Origin: Gentiana macrophylla
Lineage: Eukaryota > Streptophyta > Magnoliopsida > Gentianales > Gentianaceae
Direction of reading: 5' to 3'
Assembly: GCA_026214975.1 (NCBI GenBank)
Contig: CM047806.1
Span: 1,428,501 to 1,492,500, forward strand
Length of the DNA: 64,000 nt
Under the pieces are notes generated by a model. That model was not told the DNA's origin, ran no database searches, and saw nothing but the letters and a program-made list of their open reading frames with translations. The position numbers were made by a program, and so were the translations under genes. This document shows positions 34,137-44,913 of this stretch, piece by piece. Each line of letters opens with the position of its first letter. Positions within the stretch are counted from its first letter, which is position 1.

Positions 34137-35200
34137 GAAGTTCGGATCCGTCGGAAGAGCATGATAGGCTTGTGCATAGATGAATTAATATTCATCAATG
34201 TCTCTGTAATTGCTAAGACGTGTTTATGTCTAGTGGTCTAGGAAGAGAGTAGTATGTATGAGGGAGATGATTTGAAACACATAGGTGGTTAGTTAACCAT
34301 TTAATAAATACGTACTTGACTAGTAAAAGATTAAACGTCATCACTCTTGGATAGGCACCAGACAATATCGCGATGTGTGTGCTTTCCTGAAGGTGGATAA
34401 CTCCGTAGGTTCACAAGACCCTAAGTACGGAGGGACTTCACTGAAACGTGCGCACTATCGGAGTCTACCAGAATAGGCTTCCGTGGATATTGGTGTGATC
34501 CACCAATATGTTGCCAAGAATATCCCCAGTTGGATATGCGTAGTGCCCTTGAGTGCGGATGTAACATAGATAAGTTAAGTTAGAAATGTTTAGTCATAAC
34601 ATGTTGACGGACATGAAATGAACCCCAGATTGAGTCTGTCACATAAAGATAACTAAACTTTCAACTATCTTTTCTTTATAAATCTTAATTGATATCATAG
34701 CTTCTCTCTTTTATTAAGTACGTTGTACTTACCTCAAATGCATGTTTTCTATGTGTTTGGGGGTGAGAAGATGAACAGGTTGATCAAGTTTTCGATGAGG
34801 ATTTCGATGATGACGTTTGACGACGCCTCGTTGGAGTTGCACATTTTTTTATTCTTCCTTTTGATTATTGAGACTTTATTCTTTTAGTCCTTTTGGAGTT
34901 GACTTTTGGTCTTTTAGGACTTGTAGTATTTTTACTGTTCTTTTGAGGATATCGTACATTTCTTTTGGATTTTCGTATTTTCTTTGAATGTAATAAAGGT
35001 TACATTTCCGTCTTTAGATTGTATTTCTATTCTTGGATGTTGAAATTTTTTATACCCGAGTCTTTTGCTTCCGTTTGCTTTCATTTGATACGACGTAGTA
35101 GAGGCTTACGTATAAAATGAATTTATTTTTATTTTATACGTGCCAAACGTTCCTTTTCCGGATAAGGACTCGGTGTCTGGGAACAGGGCATTACACCACT

Positions 35201-35774
35201 TACCGCCACATATTAACCCTAGTGACACCATCGAACCACCCTATTGTAACCACCCACCACCATCCACCATCCTCCATTGACCTTATCTACTACCACATGC
35301 CGCGATCAACCCACACCAACAATACATGCCGCCTCTTGCCTCTACCCACCCCTCATGCCACCCGTACCCACTTTCCTATGACACCACCGCATATCCCAAC
35401 CATCCCCACCATTAAACACCACCGACATATTCTATCAACATTGCTTGCCGCCACACACCCTTCTCACCGCAACACGCCTCCACCGAACCACCTTACCAAC
35501 ACACATTGTCGTAGACCCACCGTCCGCTGCCCCAGACCCACCCATTGCCGCCACCAACCCACACACCTTTCCACCCACTGAAACCACAACATTCCACCGC
35601 CAGCGGCTCACCCTTCAGCCACCAACCTCTTTGCCCTTAACCCATTACCCATTATTGACTACCTTGCATGTATCTACCAACATTGTCACCACAATACCAC
35701 TTACTCTGCCACTACCTACCAACACCACTCACCCTCACCTGCCTAACCCGCCGGCCATCATCTATCATCACCCA
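35201..35774. repeat. CCA-rich low-complexity tract, right part
   Basis: It continues the tract at 23381-23627. CACC/CCAC words dominate and all frames give His/Pro/Thr-rich strings with no domain. It runs on after the MITE at 36086 for about 50 bp. Confidence 0.7.
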
Positions 35775-35782
35775 CCCAAGAT

Positions 35783-35883
35783 CAAGGACGGAGCTATATA
35801 GGACTCACGGGGGCTCGTGCCCCTCTCAGATTTTCATATTGACCAAAATACCCTTGACAAATAGTAATATCGCTTGGAAAATT

Positions 35884-35945
<62 letters not shown>

Positions 35946-36077
35946 CCTGTAGTGCATATATAGGTTCAAAACCTAGCATCATGAATAAATTTTCCCATCT
36001 TTTAATACTAATATATATTTATTTATTCCGACACTTAATTGTGTCCTCTGGACGGCAATATCCTGCCTCCGCCAGTG
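35783..36077. mobile_element. Non-autonomous hAT-type MITE (295 bp)
   Basis: The ends CAAGGACGGAGC and GCCTCCGCCAGTG are imperfect inverted repeats. They are flanked by a perfect 8-bp duplication CCCAAGAT (35775-35782 and 36078-36085). The left end continues with GGGGGCTCGTGCCCC, common in plant hAT MITEs. An internal (TA)n run lies at about 35886-35942. Confidence 0.88.
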
Positions 36078-36085
36078 CCCAAGAT

Positions 36086-37213
36086 GTACTACCACTCATC
36101 CCCTAAACGCCTACAGTGATACCTCTTATCCTCATAAACCCCTCACCCATCCACTGTACAATCTCTTAATGCATTTGTCTGATCTTTTCTCTACGTAACT
36201 AAACATATTTTCTCAAATTTTCTTCTCATGGCTATTATTTTCTAAAATTTCCTTGGCATCAAAATGCCCTAAAAAAATTTATCCAGCTATTTGTGTTGAG
36301 TTGCTCTTGTCTCTTGATGTATCATGTACATGCATTTTAATTTTTTTTTTTTTTTTTCCAAGTTTTGTAAGAAGGTCCGCATATAAACAAGTTATTGAGC
36401 GCTTGAAGACAAAAACCGACTTTCTGCAAGTGTATTGTGAGAATCAACTTTCGAAAAGTCATGACTCCAGAATCATGCACGACTTTCAAAATTTTGATTA
36501 TGTGGTAGATGTGGTGCACCGGTGAACGTGATATACCAGTAGAGTCTTGTGGTGCTTTGCTAGAGTATTTAATAAAATTTATCTTTTACGGTTTAAAAAA
36601 AAATCGTTTTGATGCAAATAAAAGCTCATTTAATTATGCAAAAATGATATATCCGTTACAAGTATTCATTTCACGTATTAATGTATATTTTATTATCATG
36701 TATTAACGTGTAAGACTCGTAATTAACATGTAGTAAAATTCAAAGTTGATATATGGAATGAATAATATTCCACTTTTTTCAGCAGCTCATTTCTTCTATG
36801 TATAAAAGTTCAATGAATCAAAGATGGACATATATAATATACTTACAGGCACAAAAATAATTAGGTTCTCAAAAAAAAGATCCATGGTCATAAAGGGCTT
36901 AAATGACTAGGTATACAACTCAGAAACCAACTCATAATTTTTGAAAGGACGAAGCGACCGACCATATTATTCTTCGTTTCAAAGGACGATCACATACTAA
37001 TATTTAATAATATCTTTATTTAACATATAGTTAATATTTTGTAATTAATTTTTTTCCATTATAAATTCTTGACAAAAGAACGAAACAAGATGCAATCGAC
37101 TGGAAGTTTCTCAACTGCCCCGATCCTTTAAATATAGGAAAAATACCAGTAAAAACCATAAATATAGTGAATATCACACTCTATATATATAATAACGACA
37201 CCTTATCAATTAT

Positions 37214-37248
<35 letters not shown>
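36086..37248. other. AT-rich intergenic DNA, no gene seen
   Basis: A T run lies at about 36340-36358 and a (TA)n at 37219-37247. The longest open frames are short and carry no recognisable domain. Confidence 0.5.
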
Positions 37249-37250
<2 letters not shown>

Positions 37251-37393
37251 GGCGCAAGATCCCGGATATATAGGGGCCGGAGGCGATATTATAGGCGAGT
37301 GTAAATTTTTAGGAGGGCAAAAAAAATACACAACATACACAATAGTGTATTTTCTGGATCCGAGGGGGGACCATATGGGTGGATCCGCCCCTG
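37249..37393. mobile_element. hAT-like MITE remnant (145 bp)
   Basis: CAGGCGCAAGATCC at the left and GGATCCGCCCCTG at the right form an imperfect inverted repeat of the CAGGGGCGGATCC type known from plant hAT elements. Both flanks are TA-rich, so the duplication is unclear. It ends about 150 bp upstream of the CLE start codon and so forms part of that promoter region. Confidence 0.6.
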
Positions 37394-37545
37394 TGTATAT
37401 ATACATATTCAGTTAATCCATTATAAATCAAGAAACTTAGATATCCATTGCTGCCTCCTCCTACTCCCTTTTTTTTTTTTTCTGAGCATTTAACTCTACA
37501 AGAAATCTCTCTCTGCTCTCTATATATATAGCTTTGAAACTTGTA

Positions 37546-37797
37546 ATGCAAGTAACGATGAACTCAACTACATGGCTGATAATGGTGTTAATTTTCACAT
37601 CTCTTCATCACAATTACTCAGACGCAACAAGCTACCGCGGAGTGAAGAGCATGCAAAGAAAGATAGATGGCAGACAAATATTGCGTCAAATAATAATAGG
37701 GTTTGATTCAAGAAAGGTACTGGTACGAAATATTGTTAGAAGAGAAATGATTGAAGACAGACTTGTGCCTGAAGGGCCTGATCCACACCACCACTAG
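37546..37797 (+). CDS. CLE (CLAVATA3/ESR-related) peptide precursor
   Basis: The 83-residue protein begins with a hydrophobic signal peptide (about residues 8-26, WLIMVLIFTSLHH). A basic variable middle follows (KSMQRKIDGRQILRQ, FDSRKVLVRNIVRR). It ends with the 12-residue CLE motif RLVPEGPDPHHH at residues 72-83. The CLE positions Arg1, Pro4, Gly6, Pro7, Pro9 and His11 are all present and the motif is the exact C-terminus, as in CLE precursors. The product would be secreted and processed to a 12-13-residue ligand for CLV1/BAM-type receptor kinases. The ATG at 37546 is preferred; 37558 would also keep the signal peptide. A possible TATA box (TATAAAT, 37422-37428) lies 118 bp upstream. The Glu at motif position 5 and the three closing His residues are uncommon. 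The gene is intact and single-exon. Confidence 0.88.
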   Translation: MQVTMNSTTWLIMVLIFTSLHHNYSDATSYRGVKSMQRKIDGRQILRQIIIGFDSRKVLVRNIVRREMIEDRLVPEGPDPHHH

Positions 37798-37955
37798 GTC
37801 GGTCTGTGCATTCAAAGTTTATATTATATATTACAAGAATTTCAAGATTCTTGAATATGGCACAGGTGCTTACTGCATCAAGATAATATATATATATAAG
37901 CTGCATGTTTGAGCTTTGAAGCTTTTATTTTCAAATTTCAGGTGTTCTTGAAATG

Positions 37956-38037
<82 letters not shown>

Positions 38038-38955
38038 TTGTTCAATCTTCATTCGAATATACATATATGTTATGCAACTCGATCGTGTTTGTTCTACATC
38101 GTTGTTCTATTGGTATTCAATAGGAGAGTTTAAAAAACAAGGAGTGGGAGTGGGGGTGTGGTGGTGGTCTGACAAGAAAGTAATACCAAAATATTCACAA
38201 CAAATAAAATATATAACAAATTTACATCATTGATCATTTAAACAAAATGTATGTTAGAATATGTAAAATATTATTAGAATATTTTGTATATTCTAACAAC
38301 GTAAAACAAAAGTTAGAAGCTTCTTGTTAATCATGTGTATATATATATATACATGCATTTATATGATATAAATCTTTTTTTGAATAAGCTAACCTTTTAT
38401 TAAATGAACTGTAATATGATTATAAATCATGAAAAAAAAAAAAAAAAAACAATGGGAAGAAAATAAACTTGTTGAAAAGAAGGAAAACAAATGAATTGGT
38501 CTTCCCTTTTGAAATACAGTAGTAAAAACAGTTTTATACAGTCAAAAAAAAAAAAACACACACAGTTTTAGAGCAATTGCAGGATCATTTTTTTTTAAGT
38601 GATATGGAGATCTATATTTGTCAATGATTTGAGTAAATATTCTAGTATATCCATATGGTTTGAAATTTAACTGTACTCATTTACACTTTTTTTTTGAAGA
38701 ACTGATTTACACTATTATATTGTATCTACCATAAGTGCTCTTAAAAGCCATTTAAAGGTTTTTTTTTTGTTTTTTATTTTTTATTTTTTTTTGTTTAGGT
38801 GGGCATTGTAGCATCTTAGCAAAAAATTATGAAACACATAAAGTGGCCTAAAGTTTTATTTTTCCATTCCATTCCCTCCCTCCCTCTCCTCCCCTCCACA
38901 CACCCAATAAAAATAAAAATAAAAATAAAGTCATTCTCTTCCCCAAATAAAAATA

Positions 38956-38994
<39 letters not shown>

Positions 38995-39748
38995 TCTTCC
39001 ACGTCTCTTCCCCACAAAAATTAAAACTATATATAATACAAATCGATGTTTTAGGCTCAAGGTGATCCCACCTAATAATAAAAGATATAGCGATTTACAC
39101 CACACCTAAATAAATTCCCGAATCCGCTTCTATATATATATATATATATATATCGATCCATAGAGCTCCATGCTTTTTAATCAAAACAATAGTGCGGTCA
39201 ATCATCATGGGAAAAAGTTTTTTCTCTTTTGCCTGCCACCTTTTGTAATTAAGGATAATGATAGTTTTTGCTTTTGGCATTGCTTTTTAATTTTAGATGA
39301 TAGATTTATTTTCTTAAATCTTTATAATTTCTACATTTAATATAATTTTGTGGATGTAAATGTTTTAAGTTTTTTTTTTTCTCAAACAGAAAACTGATGT
39401 GAGATGATCGATGATGGTGTATAGATTTGAAAGAGTAACTATATCCCTCCTCTTTCAAAAAAACTATATCCCTCCTCGTTTTTAATACATCTCTTTTTGG
39501 AAATTAATAGTTAATAAGCTTTGATCATGCTCATATATAGAGTTATGTGATTTATAGGTCTAACGTAATCACCCGAATCGAAAACCAGAATAAATTTCGA
39601 AATACGAATTGTTTGGGTATATCTGAGAATAGTGTAAAAAGAAATTAATATATTTCAAATTACCAAACCTTGTGACATGCGTGACAATATACAAAAGTGA
39701 AACTTCAAAATAGTCGACTATTAGATTCTCAAAAGTTAATTGAAATTT
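37798..39748. other. Intergenic DNA with microsatellites
   Basis: It contains (TA)n at about 37957-38033, 38338-38352, 38960-38991 and 39132-39153, A/T runs, and a CCTCC-rich patch at 38868-38905. No gene is supported. Confidence 0.55.
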
Positions 39749-40110
39749 TGTTAAAGTGTCTCACATTAACAACTTGTAATTGTTTCATTCACCACCTCTC
39801 GTAGCCTAGGTTTTTGGATGAAATACTCATTTTATATGTGTTTGGGTTATATTTTCTATATGGTATCAAAATCATCTATTTAATTTATTATGCAAGTGCA
39901 AATGTTACGTCTCTTTATTAATCTTATATTGCATTTATATGTCTTAGTGTGCTATTTATGGCCCAGACTTTTTTAAAGATCGACCCATATTTTAGGGACG
40001 TGTTAAAGTGTCTCATCATATTAAAAAAATGAATTTACCTCTTCTTATAACCTAGTTTTTTGGGTGGATAAGTTTTCTTGTTTTATATGAGTTTGAGGTT
40101 ATATTTTTTT
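39749..40110 (+). mobile_element. TRIM-like miniature LTR element
   Basis: Two direct repeats of about 105-110 bp start TGTTAAAGTGTCTCA at 39749 and 40001. They share GTAGCCTAGGTTTTT/TAACCTAGTTTTTTGG and the end GGTTATATTTT. Right after the first is TGGTATCAAAATC (39861), a PBS-like variant of the initiator-Met complement; just before the second is TTTTAGGGACG, a polypurine-like tract. An internal domain of about 140 bp without coding is typical for TRIMs. The repeats have diverged, so the insertion is old. Confidence 0.7.
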
Positions 40111-40429
40111 ACAAGTTTGAATGCACTTTAAGCTTTTGTAACATCGATCCCTTCTCTCATCATTTTTTTTACACAATGTTTCCTAAAGCCTAAAACAGCT
40201 TATGGTTTTCATTTTTGCGGGAAAAATTGGGCAAAGCCTCTTCACTTTCCGGTAAAATGGTTTTTTTCAATATTATTATTTTGTCTACTGTCTTCTACCG
40301 GATAAACTTGGCATATAGCTGACAAAGCGGAAGGCAGGGTAACTGTTGCCGGATCGATCTATACGGGTGATATGGGGTGTATGGCTACCTTGAAATTTCC
40401 GGAAACTTGACTTTATATGCTTCAAAAGT
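40111..40429. other. Intergenic DNA, nothing recognised
   Basis: No frame, repeat or terminal structure could be supported. Confidence 0.4.
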
Positions 40430-40861
40430 TATATATTATTTTGATTAATATGCCTTGTATGAAAAGTTTTGAAAAATATGCTCGACATATTCGGTATGCA
40501 TGAGGCCCACATATTAAAGAAAAACTTGACTTTATTGTGTTTGAAATTTTTTATTTCATGATGATGGTTTATAACATCATACAACATTTTTTTATTGACA
40601 AACATTTATGTTTGAGACAAGATTTATAAAGGTGAAAGAATTTATCATACTATATATCGGAACATAACACAAACAAAAATTTATCATCCAATATTCGTTA
40701 TTCAAAAGAGAGGCAATTGTCCAAATGAGACATATTAGACTTAATTAAGCAAATAGGATGCACTTAATCTTATTTAGTTATAAGGACACAAAATGAGTAC
40801 ATAGACCAAACTACCCTTAAATTTTTTTTTTTTTTCTGGACGCTTAAAAGGTGTTTTTTTT

Positions 40862-41385
40862 CCCGGTGACCACCTCGATGCATTGACCACCGCGATGCAA
40901 AGACACCCCTGATGCAAAGACGCCGCGACAGAGAAGCCTCGATGAAGTGACACCGCGATGCATTGACCACCCCAGATACAGAGACGCCACGATGCAGAGA
41001 CGCCGCGATGCAGAGACACCTCGATGTAGATACACCTCCGATGCAATGTCCATCGCGATGCATTGACCACCCCCGTCTATTGACCACCGCGATGACCACC
41101 CCGATCCGATCTATTGACCACGCGATGCAAGACCACCCGCGATGCGAGACACCGCGATGTGAGATACACCTCCGATGTAGTGACCATCGCGATGTATTGA
41201 CCACCGCGATGCATTGACCACCGATCTATTGACCACCACGATACAGTGACCACCCGATGCAGAGACACCGTGATGCAGTGACCACCCCCGATACAGAGAC
41301 ACCGCGATGAAGTGACACCGCGATGCACTAACAACCGCGATGCATTGACCACCCCGACGATGCATTGCGGTGTGCATTGCGGTGT
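40862..41385. repeat. Minisatellite, units of about 18-20 bp, GCGATGCAxTGACCACC type
   Basis: About 28 degenerate units alternate between GCGATGCATTGACCACC and GATGCAGAGACACC forms; spacing varies through small indels. Open frames on the minus strand (rich in RGV/SLHRG) are repeat translations and not genes. Confidence 0.88.
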
Positions 41386-41631
41386 CTCTTTAAAAAAAAG
41401 AAAAAAAAATTTTTTGCGTCCACAGAAAAGAAAAAAAAAATTATTTGCGGCCACAGAAATAAAAATAAAAAATTAACGTCCAGAAAAAGAAAAAGAAAAA
41501 AAAATTAGGGGTTGTTTTGTCTATTTACTGATTTTATGTCATTATAATAAAATAAAATTTAAGTGTGTCCTAAATGCCTAATTAAATATTTAAACTAGTC
41601 TTTATAAATAAATACCTATAAAAAAATCAGA

Positions 41632-42052
41632 ATAGAGAACCCAAAAAAAAATATTCAGATCATTTTTGTATTGTAAATTAAATGATACATTCAAACAACA
41701 ATTTGTACCTACCCAAACAGCAGTATACATTGAAAATACGATAAAAATCCTATACAAACAGAAATATACGTAGCAAATACAATAAAATAACATATCAAAA
41801 TGATTCTTCTCAAAATGTAGAAGTCATAACCAAAAAACAAAAAATATACAACTTTGGATGATTTAACAAACTTGTATTTTTTATTTTTTTTTTTGGTTTA
41901 TGACTTCTCCATTTTGAGAAGAATTATTTTGATACGTTATTTTATCGTATTTGTTATGTATAATGTTGTTTCGGTAGGAATAAATTGTTGTTTAGATGTA
42001 TCATTTAATTTAGAATAAAAAATGATTTTAATAAATTTTTTGGGTTCTCTAT
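41632..42052. mobile_element. Inner foldback element (about 420 bp)
   Basis: AGAGAACCCAAAAAA at the left pairs with TTTTTTGGGTTCTCT at the right. The arms match over about 170-200 bp (ATTAAATGATACAT, AACAACAATTTGTACC, TTCTTCTCAAAATG and their complements). It interrupts the right arm of the outer inverted-repeat element. Confidence 0.8.
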
Positions 42053-42320
42053 CTTGTTTTTTTAAAAACAAATATTAGCTGATTAATTATTGTTTGTGTT
42101 ATGTTCCAATGTATATATAGTATGATAAATCCTTTCTCCCTTTATAAATTAGTCTCAAACATAAATGTATGTCAATCAAAAATGTTGTATGATGTTATAA
42201 ACAATTATCAGAAAATAAAAGTTTTCAAACACAATAAAATCAAGTTTCCCTTTAATATGCAAGGCTTATACGCCTCGTATGCGGGCCTCATGTGTACCGA
42301 TATTCTGTATATTTTATAGT

Positions 42321-42502
42321 TAATACAAGATATTCTGTATTTATTACATACGATCCTAGAATTCCTAGATTATTTTCTAACTGTATATAAATACATATTG
42401 TACCTTGTACATTTCAATTAATGGAAATACATTTTACTAAAATATCTAATAACCTCGCCGGCTTAAAAAAAAATATTGTCGCCGCTCGCCACCTATACGT
42501 AC
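42321..42502. other. LTR-like fragment and short host flank
   Basis: ATATAAATACATATTGTACC and AATTAATGGAAATACATTTT (42380-42435) resemble the end of a short copia LTR. The start of that LTR is not identifiable. CGTAC at 42498-42502 is the left target duplication of copia C. Confidence 0.4.
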
Positions 42503-42698
42503 AGTTAGAAAAGTAGAGAACTAATAAAGTTGATCATTATCATTAATTCAACTTGCATTCTCAGCATCCCATTACACACATATATATTTCATTCTAAGAG
42601 CTAACTAACTGACTGATCTGAGCCATACATTCACTATTTAGTTGTACAGTCTAGATTAAGCCACATGTCATCATGGTAATTAGCCATATATTCTAACA
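42503..42698 (-). repeat. 3' LTR of copia C
   Basis: It is nearly identical to 59123-59340 except for a 22-bp indel (CAATCTAATCCATATCTATC is present only in the right copy) and a few substitutions. Confidence 0.93.
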
Positions 42699-43360
42699 TC
42701 CCCTCAAACTCAAGGGTGGGACAACAACATTGAGTTTGTCTCTGAACATTTGGAACTGAGAGGCTGTCAAGGGCTTTGTCAAGCAATCTGCAATCTGCAA
42801 TCTGGTCAGTAGATGGTATGTAGCACACATTTCTTGGCCAACACTTCATTTCGAACAAAGTGAACATCTATCTCTATGTGCTTTGTTCTTGCATGATAAA
42901 CCGGATTTTGTGCCAAATAAGAAGCACTGGTGTTATCACACCATGTTGTAGGAACACCAAAAATAGGAACATGCATTTCCGTAATTAAATATGTCAACAA
43001 CTTCATTTCAGCTGCAAGGTTAGCCAGAGCTCTCTACTCAGATTCTGTGCTAGATCTTGACACCTTGTTTTTTGGAGCTCCAAGACACAAGAGATTCACC
43101 AAGGAACACACGGTAACCACTGATAGATTTTCTGTCAATAGAGGACACTCCTCAATCAGCATCAGAGAAACCAGTGAAGGACAGATTGCTGGAGGGCTTG
43201 AAATGCAGTCCATGCTGCAGCGTACCCTTCACATACCTCAATAATCTTTTAAGAGCTGTCCAATGTTCAACACCAGGATTTTGCATAAACTGACTTAGAA
43301 AGTTGACAGAAAAATTAATGTCTGGGCATGTTAGGTATTGCAATGCACCAATGATACTTA
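42699..43360 (-). pseudogene. Copia C RNase H
   Basis: The minus-strand frames give MQYLTCPDINFSVNFLSQFM and VKGTLQHGLHFKP, then TGFSDAD, and after further shifts VPTTWCDNTSASYLAQNP and HARTKHIEIDVHFVRNEV. These are the same motifs as in copia A (17010-17901). At least three frame changes occur. Confidence 0.88.
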
Positions 43361-44230
43361 TGTAAAGAGTAACATTCTAAAATGGCTCACCAGGTTTTTC
43401 ATCCAATTTATGGCTTGGGACCATAGGAGTAGGACAGGTGCTGAGGGACTCACAGTCCATCTTTTCGAATAACTGAGTGACATGGTGAGTCTGAGTGAGG
43501 AAGAGACCAGTGGCATTTCTGGAGACCTGCATACCCAAAAAAATGAGAGACAGGACCTAAGTCTTTGAGAGAAAACTTGTTGTCCAGCATATGTATGAAC
43601 TTCTGGATCAGACATGAGCTGTTTCCTGTCACAAGTAAATCACCAACATACACAAGTACTAGCAAATATGATCAGGAGTTTTAAGTATGAAAAGAGAATT
43701 GTCACACATGGACTGCGTAAATTCTTTGCATTGAAGCTGACTTTTAAAGTCTTCAAACCAGGCCCTAGGAGCCTGCTTTAGTCCATAAAGAGCTTTCTGA
43801 AGCTTGCATACATAGTGTGGTCTAGAGGCATCCACATATCCCTCAGGCTGTGCCATGTAAACAAGTTTATCCAAGGGACCATTTAGAAAGGCATTATTTA
43901 TATCTATCTGGTGTATAGGCCAATTATAAGATACTGCAACAGATATAACCACTCTGATAGTTGGTGCTTTAGCCACTGGAGAGAATGTTTCAGTAAAGTC
44001 TACTCCATAGGTTTGACTGAATCCTTTGGCAACCAACCTAGCCTTGTGTTTTAAAACACTTCCATCAGGCTAGAGTTTCACCTTGTACACTCATATGCAT
44101 CCAACCATATTTTGATGTGCTGTAGGAGGAACCAGAGTCTATGTGCAGTTTTTGTTAAGAGCTGAGTATTCCTCATCCATGGCTGCTTTCCACTGAGGAC
44201 TAGCCATAGCAGCAGATACACTGGTTAGTT
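43361..44230 (-). pseudogene. Copia C reverse transcriptase
   Basis: The frame 44036-43659 reads MVAKGFSQTYGVDFTETF, IHQIDINNAFLNGPLDK and KLQKALYGLKQAPRAW. The catalytic box at about 43650 reads VYVGDLLVTGNS, so the first Asp of YVDD is Gly. The finger region upstream (44230-44040) has shifts. The enzyme would be inactive even without the frame breaks. Confidence 0.88.
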
Positions 44231-44913
44231 CAGAATGGTGAGCAACTACTGAAAAGGCTTTGGGTTTAAAAATACCTTTTTTGGCTCTGGTTTGCATTGG
44301 ATGTGTGTTAAGAAATTTTGAAGTAGGAGGAGGGAGTATAGGTGCAACAGGAGAAGAGGGAGAATGACTAGATGAAACACTGGGTAAGGAAGGAGAGGTG
44401 ATAATAGGAGTGGTAGAATCAGAGGTGTTATGACTGATTACAGGTGCAGGTGAGTCACTGGGGAGTCTGGATGAGATAAATAACGACTAATAGGAGCAAA
44501 CCTGTTTGGACTAGGAGTTAAGGGTGAGGATTCAAACCTGTGATTGTCAGGGGAAGATCTGCTCACTGAAGATGGTGTACCAATGGAATGAGAAGGATGC
44601 TCCAACTGAGAATCTTGCATAAACTGAGGTTCATGTACAGAAATCACATTAAACACACTGACATCATTTGGACATTTGGACTAGGAATCACAGATCTATG
44701 AGTGCCTTGATTAAATTTATCTGCAAAGGGAAAGCTCAGTTCATCAAAATATTACATCTCTAGTGATGTAGATCCTACCACTTTGATCAAGGCATAACCA
44801 ACCTTTGTGACTAGGACTGACACCTAGGTTAACACATTTTCTAGAGTGGAACTGAAATTTAGTAGTCTGAAAGGGCCTCAAGTTTGGATAGCAGCACATC
44901 CAAACTATGTAAG
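44231..44913 (-). pseudogene. Copia C linker and integrase C-terminal part
   Basis: CCYPNLRPFQTTKFQFHSRK followed by CVNLGVSPSHKGWLCLD matches 680-775 of copia A almost word for word. A Pro/Ser-rich linker with HPMQTRAKKG-like residues (about 44310-44270) follows. The continuity is broken at 44913 by the Athila-type insertion and picks up at 57043. Confidence 0.8.

Larger units (their letters stand above)
23628..35195 (-). mobile_element. Solo LTR (about 2.1 kb net) split by copia B
   Basis: On the plus strand it starts TGCAATATTCCG and ends AGGGCATTACA, with a perfect CCACT duplication (23623-23627 and 35196-35200). Read on the minus strand it is TGTAATGCCC...GGAATATTGCA. Subtracting copia B (24676-34141) leaves about 2102 bp. 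The same family occurs in opposite orientation at 59902-62170: blocks such as CGGCACCGAATGTACTCTT, GATACGACGTAGTAGAGGCT and GGACTCGGT are shared. TGTAACGCCC-type starts are known from some gypsy LTRs, but the superfamily is not settled here because no internal region is present. Confidence 0.85.
40430..42320. mobile_element. Long-terminal-inverted-repeat (MULE-like or foldback) element with minisatellite core
   Basis: The left arm (about 40430-40855) is the imperfect reverse complement of the right arm. The right arm is in two parts (about 41470-41630 and 42055-42320) separated by a second foldback. Matching blocks include GAGGCCCACATATTAAAG with its complement at about 42255-42290, TGTATGATGTTATAAAC (42185) with GTTTATAACATCATACA, and CTGGACGCTTAA with TTAACGTCCAG. 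Arms of about 400 bp suit a long-TIR Mutator-like element, but no 9-bp duplication was identified. Only repeats lie between the arms. Confidence 0.7.

Noticed and set aside
35117..35801. 154- and 118-codon Pro/Thr/His frames
   Set aside because: Same CCA-rich tract as 23381-23627; one starts inside the solo LTR, so it cannot be an old gene.
40862..41385. Possible CRISPR-like array
   Set aside because: Units are degenerate, contiguous and without unique spacers; this is a plant minisatellite.
40770..41454. Overlapping open frames rich in RGV/HRG on both strands
   Set aside because: They follow the minisatellite unit length and appear in many frames at once; no gene.
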